From DMER64 sp964600385 (GTDB lineage Bacteria > Bacteroidota > Bacteroidia > Bacteroidales > UBA932): 64,000 bases of DNA. The stretch covers positions 1-64,000 of the forward strand of contig CAZRJC010000001.1 of NCBI GenBank assembly GCA_964600385.1, given 5' to 3'. This document shows, piece by piece, positions 32,155 to 41,027 of the stretch (position 1 is the stretch's first letter; every line of letters begins with the position of its first letter). A program made the position numbers and the translations under genes. The notes under the pieces are model-generated. The model made no database searches, was not told the origin of the DNA, and worked only from the letters and a program-made list of their open reading frames with translations.

Positions 32155-34793
32155 AGCGGATATTCATGATAGACGGGCATGCCTTGGTATTCCGGGGATA
32201 TTTTGCCTTTATCAACAGGCCCATGGTCAATTCCAAAGGGGTCAATACTTCAGCCATATACGGTTTTTGCAAGTCACTTTTCGAGCTCATACTTAAAGAA
32301 CGTCCCACTCACCTTTTTGTAGCCTTTGATCCGGGGGGAAAGAATTTCCGTCACGAAATGTATCCGCAGTACAAGGCCAACAGGCCCGAGACACCCCAGG
32401 TGATAAAAGAATCGATTCCGGTCATCAAAACCATGCTGGAAGCATGCGGGGTACCTATTGTTATAAAAGAAAAGGTAGAAGCCGATGACGTCATAGGCAC
32501 ACTGTCAAAAAGAGCTGAACAGGAAGGTTTTGAAGTGGTTATGGTCACCCCCGACAAAGATTACGGACAACTGGTCTCCCCCAATATAAAAATTTACAAG
32601 CCCAACGGGCAGGGAGAGGGCTGGGAGATTCTTGGTGTTAAACAGATTTGCGACAAATACGGTATTCACACTCCGGAACAGGTTATTGATATCCTTGCCA
32701 TCTGGGGCGATGCAGTGGACAACGTCCCCGGCGTTAAAGGCGTTGGCGAGGTGGGAGCACGGAAGTTAATCGGTCAGTACGGCACGGTAGAGAACGTACT
32801 GGAACATTTAGCCGAGCTATCGCCCAAGTTGAGGGAACGCTTTACCGAATCCAAAGATATGGTCATGCTCTCCAAAGACCTGGTTACCATCCGCACGCAC
32901 CTCGATCTCGACTGGAACGAAGAGTCCTACAAGGTAAGCACCCCTGGACTCAATCCGCTAAAAGAACTGTTCAGGGAATACGAATTCAACTCCCTGATGA
33001 GGCTGCTTCCCCGCATGGAAGAACTTTTCTGTTGTCCGGGAGAAGCCGGAGATATAAATCCGGCACCGCTCCGCCCCGATTTCCTGAATCAGCGACCCGA
33101 GGCTCCACGGCGGATAAGCGATGTGGTTGAACAGGCAAGAACGGCCGGAATGTTCTCCATGGCCGGAACACCGGAACAGCTGATTATCTGCACCGGCTCC
33201 AAACTGTACATTACCAGTGCGCAAAACATTAAACCCATTCTTGAAAACCCGGCCATTGCCAAATGCGGTTTCGGGCTCAAGGATCTTTTTTTGCAGCTAA
33301 GAAAGGAAGACATCATTCCAGCCGGTGTTCTTTGGGATCCTTCACTCATGCATTATTTGCTGAATCCTGAACAAAGTCACAGGCCCGAAGACCTTTCTGT
33401 CCGTTATCTCGATTATTCCCCGGCTCCCGTGGAAGTAAAGGAAAAATCGTTATTTGACGACCAGAGTGTTACGGACGACAGCCATATTTCTGCCCTGACA
33501 GAAGAAGCCCGGATTGCCTGGCTTCTTCAGGAACCGCTTGCCCGGTTGCTGAAGCAGGAGAATATGGAGGACCTGTACCTGAAAATTGAAATGCCTCTTA
33601 TTGAAGTGCTGGCTCAGATGGAATACGAGGGAATCCGTGTGGATACGGGTATGCTCCTTTCTTACGGCGACCAGCTGAGACAGGAAGCTGCCCGGATAGA
33701 ATCCCAAATAAGGGAGTATGCACAGGACCCTTCACTGAACGTTTCTTCACCCAAACAACTGGGTATTGTTTTGTTCGAGAAATTACAGATTGACGACAGG
33801 GTTAAAAAAGGTAAAAAACAATATTCCACAGACGAAGAAACATTGAACGCACTGAGCGATCGCCACCCAGTAGTGCCGCTTATTCTGGAATACCGGTCGC
33901 TTAAAAAGCTGCTTTCATCTTATATTGAAAGTATTCCGTTACTGATTGACCAACGCACCGGACGTATTCATACCACATTCAATCAGACTGTTACAGCAAC
34001 CGGCCGGTTGAGTTCTCAGAAACCTAACCTGCAGAACATTCCCATACGTGAAGAAAGAGGAAGAGAGCTGAGAAAGGCCTTTATTCCCCGGGATGAGGAC
34101 TACCTGCTGCTTTCGGCAGATTATTCACAGATTGAGCTCAGGATAATGGCCCACATGAGCGGTGACGAAGACTTTATTGCGGCCTTCAACCAGGGGAAGG
34201 ACATTCATGCATCCACAGCTGCCAAAGTATTCCACTGTGCAGTGGAAGAGGTAACTCCCGAACAAAGGAGACGCGCCAAGGTCGCTAATTTTGGGATCAT
34301 TTACGGCATATCATCCTTCGGGCTGGCCGGCCGTCTGCAGATTCCCAGAAATGAGGCCAGACAACTGATTGAAGATTATTTTATACATTATCCGAAAGTA
34401 AAGGCATATCTGGATAATACGATTACTTTTGCCAAAGAAAAAGGATATGTACAAACCCTGTTTAACCGTAAGCGTTATGCTCCCGATATACATGCATCCA
34501 ACTCGCTCATACGGGGGCTGGCTGAACGAAATGCCATAAACGCCCCCATCCAGGGCACTGCGGCTGATATCATTAAAATAGCCATGGTAAATATCCACAG
34601 GGAAATGAAGGAACGCGGGCTCAGGAGCCGCATGTTGCTTCAGGTCCATGACGAATTGGTTTTTGACGTACATATTTCCGAAAAAGAAGAAATGCAGCGA
34701 CTGGTAACCGGGTTTATGGAAAATGCCGCCCGGTTAAGCGTACCCCTGTCTGTTAGTGCAGGATTTGGATTAAACTGGCTGGAAGCCCATTAA
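32142..34793 (+). CDS. polA: DNA polymerase I
   Basis: 883 residues. Domain order: 5'-3' exonuclease/flap domain (1 to about 290; FMIDGHALVFRGYF, ADDVIGTL, VTPDKDYGQLV, GDAVDNVPGVKGVG), a 3'-5' exonuclease-like domain (about 310-450), and the polymerase (about 480 on) with motif A SADYSQIELRIMAH, motif B RRRAKVANFGIIYG and motif C LLQVHDELVFD. In the middle domain the metal-binding DxE of ExoI is absent (reads MFSMAGTPEQL), so proofreading is probably lost, as in many bacterial Pol I enzymes. It fills gaps and removes RNA primers. ATG 32142 overlaps queD by 13 bases. Confidence 0.95.
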   Translation: MDKVKRIFMIDGHALVFRGYFAFINRPMVNSKGVNTSAIYGFCKSLFELILKERPTHLFVAFDPGGKNFRHEMYPQYKANRPETPQVIKESIPVIKTMLEACGVPIVIKEKVEADDVIGTLSKRAEQEGFEVVMVTPDKDYGQLVSPNIKIYKPNGQGEGWEILGVKQICDKYGIHTPEQVIDILAIWGDAVDNVPGVKGVGEVGARKLIGQYGTVENVLEHLAELSPKLRERFTESKDMVMLSKDLVTIRTHLDLDWNEESYKVSTPGLNPLKELFREYEFNSLMRLLPRMEELFCCPGEAGDINPAPLRPDFLNQRPEAPRRISDVVEQARTAGMFSMAGTPEQLIICTGSKLYITSAQNIKPILENPAIAKCGFGLKDLFLQLRKEDIIPAGVLWDPSLMHYLLNPEQSHRPEDLSVRYLDYSPAPVEVKEKSLFDDQSVTDDSHISALTEEARIAWLLQEPLARLLKQENMEDLYLKIEMPLIEVLAQMEYEGIRVDTGMLLSYGDQLRQEAARIESQIREYAQDPSLNVSSPKQLGIVLFEKLQIDDRVKKGKKQYSTDEETLNALSDRHPVVPLILEYRSLKKLLSSYIESIPLLIDQRTGRIHTTFNQTVTATGRLSSQKPNLQNIPIREERGRELRKAFIPRDEDYLLLSADYSQIELRIMAHMSGDEDFIAAFNQGKDIHASTAAKVFHCAVEEVTPEQRRRAKVANFGIIYGISSFGLAGRLQIPRNEARQLIEDYFIHYPKVKAYLDNTITFAKEKGYVQTLFNRKRYAPDIHASNSLIRGLAERNAINAPIQGTAADIIKIAMVNIHREMKERGLRSRMLLQVHDELVFDVHISEKEEMQRLVTGFMENAARLSVPLSVSAGFGLNWLEAH

Positions 34794-34806
34794 ATGTTAA
34801 GTGATT

Positions 34807-35958
34807 ATGAACTGGCTGGATTTATTTGAAGAACCCCTCCTATGCCTGGTTTGCCTGGTATTGTTTTTTATTATCACAACCGGATTCCTGGTACTGTATT
34901 CATTCCCGGGTCCCGGAAGAAAAAAACGTTCAGGAACTGACACCGTCCCCTCACAGGGCGTTTCAGTCATTGTGTGTGCCAGAAACGAATACGACCGCCT
35001 GAAACTGCTGCTACCGGCCCTTCTCGAACAGGATTATCCCGAGTTTGAAATCATTGTTGTCAATAAACATTCCGAGGACGATACCGAGATCCTGCTGGCC
35101 TCGCTGGAGCATTTCCATAGTAATTTGAAGATCAGAACACTGAACGCAGACGCCAAATACGGGCAGGACAACATGATGGCCATTGGCGTAGGCATACGTG
35201 CCGCTGCACAGCCCTGTATCGTTTTTTTCCGCCCCGATGCCATGCCTTCCGGGCCGCAATGGTTATCATCGCTTATGGCATGTTATAGTGCCAAAAACAA
35301 GCAGGTAATCATGGGCCATACATTCTTCGCGCGGACCAACCGGTTTATCCGCTACGAGATGTTGGATCAGGAGCTCAATTACATGGCCATGTCAAGGGTT
35401 CGCCTGGCATACGCCTCCAACGGCTTCAATACGGTATTCCCCAAAAGCCTTTTTTTCTCCGAGAACGGATTCGACTCGCGTACTACCGGCCATCATATCT
35501 TTGAGCAATCCGTTACGGGTCATATCATAAAGCACAAAAATACCAGGCCCTGTACCGACAACCGTTCGGTGATCACCCTCACACGCACCCTCACCCACAA
35601 TGAATGGCATCTGCTGCGTATACAGTCATTGCGCACTCATCAATTGACCCGGGGCTGGCCCTATTGTTTCCTGACACTGGAAAAAACATTGACAGCCGCT
35701 TTCTACGTCATCCTTTTCTATACGCTGTATGCTCTGTTCCGCGATGGCCAAACGCTTTCAGACGTTTATTCTGCCGGTTTGCTGGGAACCCTGCTCCTCC
35801 TCAGATGGATCGTACTATGGATCTTTTACGCACGGTTCCACAAAATATGGCAGGAGAACAACCTTACCGTAACCGCTCCTTTATGGGATATGATCGCTCC
35901 TTTGTTCCACTGGTATTTTTTAATCTGCCTCTTTATTAAATCTTTAAAAGACAGGTAA
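34807..35958 (+). CDS. Family 2 glycosyltransferase, membrane-anchored
   Basis: 383 residues: an N-terminal helix (LCLVCLVLFFIITTGFLVLY), a GT-A domain (GVSVIVCARNEYDRLKLLLP, EQDYPEFEIIVVNKHSEDD) and two to three C-terminal helices (FYVILFYTLYALF and on). The position where most GT2 enzymes carry the metal-binding DxD reads VFFRPDAMP, so only one Asp is left. It likely transfers a sugar from a nucleotide donor at the inner face of the membrane; acceptor unknown. It is placed between polA and a sigma-factor gene in a housekeeping run with gaps of 13 and 2 bases. Confidence 0.85.
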   Translation: MNWLDLFEEPLLCLVCLVLFFIITTGFLVLYSFPGPGRKKRSGTDTVPSQGVSVIVCARNEYDRLKLLLPALLEQDYPEFEIIVVNKHSEDDTEILLASLEHFHSNLKIRTLNADAKYGQDNMMAIGVGIRAAAQPCIVFFRPDAMPSGPQWLSSLMACYSAKNKQVIMGHTFFARTNRFIRYEMLDQELNYMAMSRVRLAYASNGFNTVFPKSLFFSENGFDSRTTGHHIFEQSVTGHIIKHKNTRPCTDNRSVITLTRTLTHNEWHLLRIQSLRTHQLTRGWPYCFLTLEKTLTAAFYVILFYTLYALFRDGQTLSDVYSAGLLGTLLLLRWIVLWIFYARFHKIWQENNLTVTAPLWDMIAPLFHWYFLICLFIKSLKDR

Positions 35959-35960
35959 AT

Positions 35961-36518
35961 ATGTCTCAGTCATTAGACAATCTGGACGACAGGGCTCTGG
36001 TTCAGCTGGCCCTGGAAAACAAACAGGAAGCATACACCCGTTTGCTTGTAAGGCACAAAGACCGTGTTCAGGCGTTTATAAACAAACTGATCGTTAACAG
36101 GCCCGAATCGGAAGATCTGGTACTGATGAGTTTTGACAAAGCTTTCAGGAATCTGCGGCATTATAACCCAAAATTTGCATTCTCAACCTGGCTTTACAGT
36201 ATTGTACAGAACCTCTGCATAGATTACTACAGGAAAAACAAACAGTACTATGTTTCTCTTGAAGAAGCGTCCGAAACCGTGGATATCAATCCCGAGGATG
36301 TATTGATAGCCGAACAACAGCGGCAGGCGCTGGAATCGCTGATTGCACAACTCAAACCGGAGTTCAGGGAAGTAATCTGGCTTCGTTACATGCAGCATTA
36401 TGCCTACGAAGAAATAGCCGCACAGTTGCAAATCCCTTTAGGTACAGTCAAGACAAGACTTCACCGGGCCAAGGCGATGCTCTCGGAAATCATGTCTCAG
36501 GAAGGAAATCAGGAATAA
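35961..36518 (+). CDS. RNA polymerase sigma factor, ECF (sigma-70 family)
   Basis: 185 residues. Region 2 (YTRLLVRHKDRVQAFINKLI, SEDLVLMSFDKAFRNL, FAFSTWLYSIVQNLCIDYYR) and region 4 (ESLIAQLKPEFREVIWLRYM, AYEEIAAQLQIPLGTVKTRL) are clear; regions 1 and 3 are missing, which makes it an ECF sigma. No anti-sigma gene is adjacent. It starts two bases after the glycosyltransferase stop and ends three bases before the rsmG start, so it belongs to the same transcript. Regulon unknown. Confidence 0.92.
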   Translation: MSQSLDNLDDRALVQLALENKQEAYTRLLVRHKDRVQAFINKLIVNRPESEDLVLMSFDKAFRNLRHYNPKFAFSTWLYSIVQNLCIDYYRKNKQYYVSLEEASETVDINPEDVLIAEQQRQALESLIAQLKPEFREVIWLRYMQHYAYEEIAAQLQIPLGTVKTRLHRAKAMLSEIMSQEGNQE

Positions 36519-36521
36519 AAG

Positions 36522-37202
36522 ATGGACGCAACGCTTATTTTCCGGTATTTCCCCTCTCTGAGCGACTCTCAGAAAGCACAGTTTGCCGCCCTTCAGCCTC
36601 TTTATTCTAGCTGGAACAGTGCCATAAATGTTATCAGCAGAAAAGACATTGAACATCTTTATCTGCGTCATGTTCTCCACTCTTTGTCCCTGGCCCTTAT
36701 GCCGGACCACCCTTTCATCGCCGGAGCGAAAGTCCTCGATGCAGGAACGGGCGGCGGATTTCCAGGTATTCCGCTGGCGATTCTTTTTCCCGAAACCCAT
36801 TTTACCCTGTGCGATTCCATTGCAAAAAAAATCAAGGTGGTCACTGCCGTTTGTGGCGAACTCGGTCTGGCCAACGTCATGCCGGTAACGGCAAGAGCCG
36901 AGACGCTTCCCGTGGGCTTTGACGCAGTGGTTTCCAGAGCAGTCACCCGGCTGGGCGAATTCATTCCGTTGATTAGCAACAAGTTAACTCCCCGGGGCAC
37001 CATCCTTTGCCTTAAGGGAGGAGATCTGACGGAAGAGATCCGGGAAGCTTCCAGGGTGTGCCGGATACCTGAAACCCGGTTCAAACTGACGGAACTTTCC
37101 GGACTGTTTCAAAATATTGGAGATGATTTCTTTGAAACGAAAAAAATTTGTGAAATCAAACAAACTTCGTACCTTTGCGCTCCCCAATCCAGAAGCAATT
37201 AA
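36522..37202 (+). CDS. rsmG: 16S rRNA (guanine-527-N7) methyltransferase
   Basis: 226 residues. ISRKDIEHLYLRHVLHSLSL, the SAM-binding VLDAGTGGGFPGIPLAI, LCDSIAKKIKVV and VSRAVTRLGEF are RsmG (GidB) hallmarks. The enzyme methylates G527 of 16S rRNA; loss gives low-level streptomycin resistance in other bacteria. Its last codons contain the promoter for rpmH. Confidence 0.93.
   Translation: MDATLIFRYFPSLSDSQKAQFAALQPLYSSWNSAINVISRKDIEHLYLRHVLHSLSLALMPDHPFIAGAKVLDAGTGGGFPGIPLAILFPETHFTLCDSIAKKIKVVTAVCGELGLANVMPVTARAETLPVGFDAVVSRAVTRLGEFIPLISNKLTPRGTILCLKGGDLTEEIREASRVCRIPETRFKLTELSGLFQNIGDDFFETKKICEIKQTSYLCAPQSRSN
37170..37177 (+). promoter_or_regulatory. -7 box for rpmH, inside the end of rsmG
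   Basis: TACCTTTG matches TAnnTTTG, with a TTTG at 37148-37151 as -33 element and an 18-base spacer. This is the best full promoter in the window. It starts a transcript about 40 bases before rpmH. Confidence 0.7.
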
Positions 37203-37217
37203 TGTAGATATTAAGAT

Positions 37218-37370
37218 ATGAAAAGGACCTTTCAACCATCTCAGCGCAAACGCCGTAACAAACACGGTTTCCGCGAGCGCATGTCCACCCCCAACGGACG
37301 TCGGGTTTTAGCTGCCCGCCGCAGACGCGGACGCAAAAAATTAACCGTTTCTGACGAAGATCGTTTCTAA
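37218..37370 (+). CDS. rpmH: 50S ribosomal protein L34
   Basis: 50 residues, starting MKRTFQPSQRKRRNKHGFRE and ending LTVSDEDRF; the centre holds RMSTPNGRRVLAARRRRGRK. This is the standard L34 with a short acidic end. It lies between rsmG and the PASTA gene rather than at the dnaA-rnpA locus found in many bacteria. A dedicated promoter lies within rsmG, as expected for a highly expressed ribosomal protein. Confidence 0.97.
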   Translation: MKRTFQPSQRKRRNKHGFRERMSTPNGRRVLAARRRRGRKKLTVSDEDRF

Positions 37371-37373
37371 AAC

Positions 37374-38198
37374 GTGTCAGGCAGGAAAACCATAAAGAAT
37401 CCGATCCTCAGAACTTTACTGCGGATTTTTGTGACTTTGAGTGTGCTTTTTATAGGCACACTTGTTTTCTTGTACCTGTTCACCCGCCACAACCAGGATT
37501 ACCTGCTACCCGACTTTTCGGGATTGTCTGTTGAGGAAGCGGAAGAAATGGCCCGTCCCATGAGATTGAACCTCGAGGTTACCGACTCGCTTTACATGCC
37601 TGAGCTGCCCAAAGGGGCGATATTCAGACAATTCCCTCACGCCGGACAACATGTTAAAAAGAACCGCCGGGTGGAACTGACTGTAAATTCAGTTATTCCC
37701 AGGCAGGTTGCCATGCCCTCCCTAGTGGGTTTTTCACTCCGTCAGGCAAAAGCCGAACTGGCATCCCACGGTCTTACGCTCGGGCATCTTTCCTATATCC
37801 CCGACATGGCCACCAACAATGTGCTTGCCCAAAAACATGAAGGCAGACCAATTCCTGCCGGAACTCCTATTGAGATTCTCTCTCCCATAGATCTGGAGCT
37901 CGGTCTGGCCCCGGGGCACGAGCTGGCCTATATCCCCATGTTGAAAGGGAAAAGCCTGGAAGCAGCAAAAGATATAATAAGCGATCATTCCCTGAACACC
38001 GGAACAATTTATTACGACAGTTCCGTACTTACGGCAGCCGATACGCTGGCAGCCCGTGTCTACAAACACAATCCTCCCTTCTCATCCTCCCCGCAATGGC
38101 CGCTGGGCACTACGGTTCACCTGTATCTGACAATTGATCCGTCCCTGCTTGTGTCCGAAGAACTTCCCATTGAAGAAGAAAATGCAGGCGATGAGTGA
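37374..38198 (+). CDS. PASTA-domain membrane protein
   Basis: 274 residues: short cytoplasmic N-terminus, one membrane helix (LLRIFVTLSVLFIGTLVFLYLF, about residues 15-36), then three PASTA repeats (YLLPDFSGLSVEEAEEMARP; VAMPSLVGFSLRQAKAELAS; AYIPMLKGKSLEAAKDIISD) and an acidic tail. PASTA domains bind peptidoglycan fragments or other cell-wall ligands. There is no kinase or penicillin-binding domain attached, so it is a stand-alone PASTA protein. The start is GTG 37374, four bases after rpmH. The stop overlaps the ATG of the next gene. Confidence 0.85.
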   Translation: MSGRKTIKNPILRTLLRIFVTLSVLFIGTLVFLYLFTRHNQDYLLPDFSGLSVEEAEEMARPMRLNLEVTDSLYMPELPKGAIFRQFPHAGQHVKKNRRVELTVNSVIPRQVAMPSLVGFSLRQAKAELASHGLTLGHLSYIPDMATNNVLAQKHEGRPIPAGTPIEILSPIDLELGLAPGHELAYIPMLKGKSLEAAKDIISDHSLNTGTIYYDSSVLTAADTLAARVYKHNPPFSSSPQWPLGTTVHLYLTIDPSLLVSEELPIEEENAGDE

Positions 38199-39219
38199 AG
38201 ATCAGGAACTGTTCGAACATTTCCATCTGACAGTCGATAAAGGACAGGCTCTTCTGAGGGTCGACAAATTTCTTGTGTCCAAAATGGAATCGACTTCGCG
38301 CAACAGGATTCAGCTTGCGGCAGATTCCGGATATGTTTTTGTTAACGACCGGCCGGTCAAGAGCAACTACAGGGTAAAACCGCTGGATGAGGTCCGGATA
38401 ATGCTCCCGTTTGAGCGCCGTGAATTCAGTATAATTGCAGAAGATATTCCGCTGGACATTGTATGTGAAGATGACGATATTCTTATTGTGAACAAACCCG
38501 CCGGACTTACGGTTCACCCGGGACACGGAAATTATACGGGAACCCTTATTAACGCACTTGCGTGGTATTTTGGTGTCAGGGGTGTTCTGGAGACGGAAGA
38601 CAACCGTATGGGCGTACTGGTCCATCGCATAGACAAAGACACCTCGGGACTTCTTGTAATTGCCAAGTCCGATGAAGCCCAGTTCAGACTCTCAAAACAA
38701 TTTTTTGACCACACCGTAAGCCGTAAATATGTGGCCCTTGTATGGGGCGATATGGAACAGGACGAGGGGACCATTGAAGGTAACATTGGGCGGCATCCGG
38801 GTGACAGATTGCGATTTAAGGTTTTCCCGGACGGCAAGAGCGGCAAGCCCGCAATCACGCACTATAAGGTTCTGGAACGCTTCGGATATGTAACCCTTGT
38901 TGAATGCCGCCTGGAAACGGGCCGGACCCATCAGATCAGGGTCCATATGGAACATATCGGACATCCATTGTTCAACGATCCCCGGTACGGAGGCGACAGG
39001 ATCCGTTGCGGCACCCAATTCACAAAATACAAACAATTCATAGACAACTGTTTTGCACTGCTTCCGGGCCAGGCATTACACGCCAGAACCCTTGGGTTTG
39101 TCCACCCTCACACGCGTGAAGAAGTGTTCTTTGAAGTTCAGCCTCCCGCCGGATTCCGGGAACTGACAGACAAATGGCGCCGGTACTCTATTTCCGCACA
39201 ACCCTTTGAGGATTCTTAG
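38191..39219 (+). CDS. rluD: RluD/RluA family pseudouridine synthase
   Basis: 342 residues: an S4 RNA-binding domain near the start (LLRVDKFLVSKMESTSRNRI, SGYVFVNDRPVKSNYRVKP) and the pseudouridine synthase domain with the catalytic Asp in HRIDKDTSGLLVIAK and the end motif ETGRTHQIRVHM. It converts uridines in 23S rRNA to pseudouridine; exact sites cannot be told. ATG 38191 overlaps the PASTA stop (ATGAGTGA); ATG 38182 in the same frame is also possible. Its 3' end overlaps the convergent ruvC gene by 32 bases. Confidence 0.9.
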   Translation: MSEDQELFEHFHLTVDKGQALLRVDKFLVSKMESTSRNRIQLAADSGYVFVNDRPVKSNYRVKPLDEVRIMLPFERREFSIIAEDIPLDIVCEDDDILIVNKPAGLTVHPGHGNYTGTLINALAWYFGVRGVLETEDNRMGVLVHRIDKDTSGLLVIAKSDEAQFRLSKQFFDHTVSRKYVALVWGDMEQDEGTIEGNIGRHPGDRLRFKVFPDGKSGKPAITHYKVLERFGYVTLVECRLETGRTHQIRVHMEHIGHPLFNDPRYGGDRIRCGTQFTKYKQFIDNCFALLPGQALHARTLGFVHPHTREEVFFEVQPPAGFRELTDKWRRYSISAQPFEDS

Positions 39220-39745
39220 CAACAAAATCTTTCCACGTCTTCGGGCCCGGAAGGGCCACCGGTATCTGCAGCTGATTGGCATGACATACAGCTACGGCCA
39301 ATGCATCGGTAGCATCCCACGAAGCGGGTTCCTGGGTGAAATGGAGCATCCCTTTAAGCATGGCGGCAACTTGTTCCTTTGACGCCGATCCCTTGCCGGT
39401 AATGGCCAGCTTGATTTTTCTCGGAGCGTATTCGCACACGGGAACATTCCTGGACAGGGCAGCCGCCATGGCTACACCCTGGGCACGTCCCAGTTTGAGC
39501 ATCGATTGTACATTTTTGCTGTAAAAAGGAGACTCAATAGCCATTGCATCGGGTTTATACGTATCAAGCAACTCGAACATATGCTCCAGAATGTGTGACA
39601 TTTTCCGGTACGGGTCCTTGATCTTCTGCATGTTCACGATACCAAGGGCCAGCGTATCAATACCCTGAGGCCCAATATGAATAACCCCGTAACCCATTAT
39701 ATTGGTTCCGGGGTCTATTCCCAATATGATGCTTTCCTTTAACAA
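39188..39745 (-). CDS. ruvC: Holliday junction resolvase RuvC
   Basis: 185 residues. The four catalytic acids are visible: Asp in GIDPGTNIMGYG, Glu in AMAIESPFYSKNVQS, and the Asp pair in WDATDALAVAVCHA. RuvC cuts four-way DNA junctions after RuvAB branch migration. The frame has no ATG; translation is taken from TTG 39745, four bases after the serS stop. The end overlaps the pseudouridine synthase gene on the other strand by 32 bases. Confidence 0.93.
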   Translation of the reverse strand: MLKESIILGIDPGTNIMGYGVIHIGPQGIDTLALGIVNMQKIKDPYRKMSHILEHMFELLDTYKPDAMAIESPFYSKNVQSMLKLGRAQGVAMAAALSRNVPVCEYAPRKIKLAITGKGSASKEQVAAMLKGMLHFTQEPASWDATDALAVAVCHANQLQIPVALPGPKTWKDFVAKNPQRVVRK

Positions 39746-39749
39746 ATCT

Positions 39750-41021
39750 CTATTGTATCTTGGTAAAGTGCAAATACTTATGCAACACCTCGGGCATCAC
39801 AATGCCATCGGGTGTCTGGTTGTTTTCAAGTAAGGCGGCCACAATGCGGGGCAGGGCCAGAGAACTGCCGTTAAGTGTATGGACCAGTTGGGGTTTCCCG
39901 TCCTCGTCACGGAAACGTGCTTTCAGACGGTTGGACTGGAAGGTTTCAAAGTTCGATACTGAACTTACTTCAAGCCAGCGTCCCTGAGCAGCGGAATACA
40001 CTTCAAAATCGTACGTCATGGCCGAGGTGAAACTAATATCTCCTCCGCACAATCTGATAATCCGGTAAGGCAACTGCAGCGACTGTACCAACCCCTCCAC
40101 GTGCTTAACCATCTGGTCGAGTGTGTCATAAGATTCGGAAGGATGGGTAAGCTGCACAATCTCGACTTTATCGAACTGGTGCAACCGGTTCAAACCGCGT
40201 ACGTCTTTCCCGTAGGAGCCCGCTTCTCGCCTGAAACAGGGCGTATACGCAGTCAGTTTGACAGGCAGTTCGGAACGGTTGATGATTACGTCGCGGTAAA
40301 TATTGGTTACGGGTACTTCGGCCGTGGGAATCATGTAGTAATTATCGAGCCCGGCGTGATACATTTGTTCGCCTTTATCGGGGAGTTGTCCGGTACCGTA
40401 TCCGGAGTCTTCATTAACCATGATGGGCGGCATGATTTCTTTATAACCTGCTGCGGCATTCCGGTCAAGGAAAAAATTGATAAGAGCAAACTGCAGTCTG
40501 GCTCCCTGGCCTTTATAAACCGGAAAACCGGCTCCGGTAAGCTTTACGCCCAGGTCAAAATCAATGATATCGTATTTTTTTGCCAATTCCCAGTGCGGCA
40601 AAGCGTCCTGGGGCAACACGGGAATCTGACCGCCTTCGCGGATCAGCACATTATCTTCTGCACTTTTACCTCTTGCCACCAATTGATGCGGCAGATTAGG
40701 CAGCAGAACAAGCATATCGTTCAGTTCCTTCTCCAGCTTTTCCTGCTCCAGAAGTAATTCTTTGACCTGTTCCCGACTTTCAGATGCCTTAATCTTCATC
40801 TGTTCAGCTTCCTGGCGATTCCCCTTCTGCATGAGCATTCCTATGGCAGCTGCTGTCTTTTTTTGTTCGGCTGACAAGGCATCGGCCTGTGTCTGGGCTG
40901 ACCTGCGACGGGTATCTATATCCAATATTTTATATACGGTTTCTCTGGCGTCGACATTCTTTACTGAAAGGCGCTCAATGACAAATTCGGGTTCTTCCCT
41001 GAGTAATTTAAGCGTTAACAT
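39750..41021 (-). CDS. serS: Seryl-tRNA synthetase
   Basis: 423 residues. The N-terminal long coiled coil (about residues 28-110, RRRSAQTQADALSAEQKKTA and on) binds the long arm of tRNA-Ser. The class II core has motif 2 FRREAGSYGKDVRGLNRLHQ and motif 3 NGSSLALPRIVAALLENNQ. It charges tRNA-Ser. The gene starts six bases after the Na/Pi transporter stop, so they share a transcript with ruvC. Confidence 0.96.
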   Translation of the reverse strand: MLTLKLLREEPEFVIERLSVKNVDARETVYKILDIDTRRRSAQTQADALSAEQKKTAAAIGMLMQKGNRQEAEQMKIKASESREQVKELLLEQEKLEKELNDMLVLLPNLPHQLVARGKSAEDNVLIREGGQIPVLPQDALPHWELAKKYDIIDFDLGVKLTGAGFPVYKGQGARLQFALINFFLDRNAAAGYKEIMPPIMVNEDSGYGTGQLPDKGEQMYHAGLDNYYMIPTAEVPVTNIYRDVIINRSELPVKLTAYTPCFRREAGSYGKDVRGLNRLHQFDKVEIVQLTHPSESYDTLDQMVKHVEGLVQSLQLPYRIIRLCGGDISFTSAMTYDFEVYSAAQGRWLEVSSVSNFETFQSNRLKARFRDEDGKPQLVHTLNGSSLALPRIVAALLENNQTPDGIVMPEVLHKYLHFTKIQ

Positions 41022-41027
41022 ACTTTT

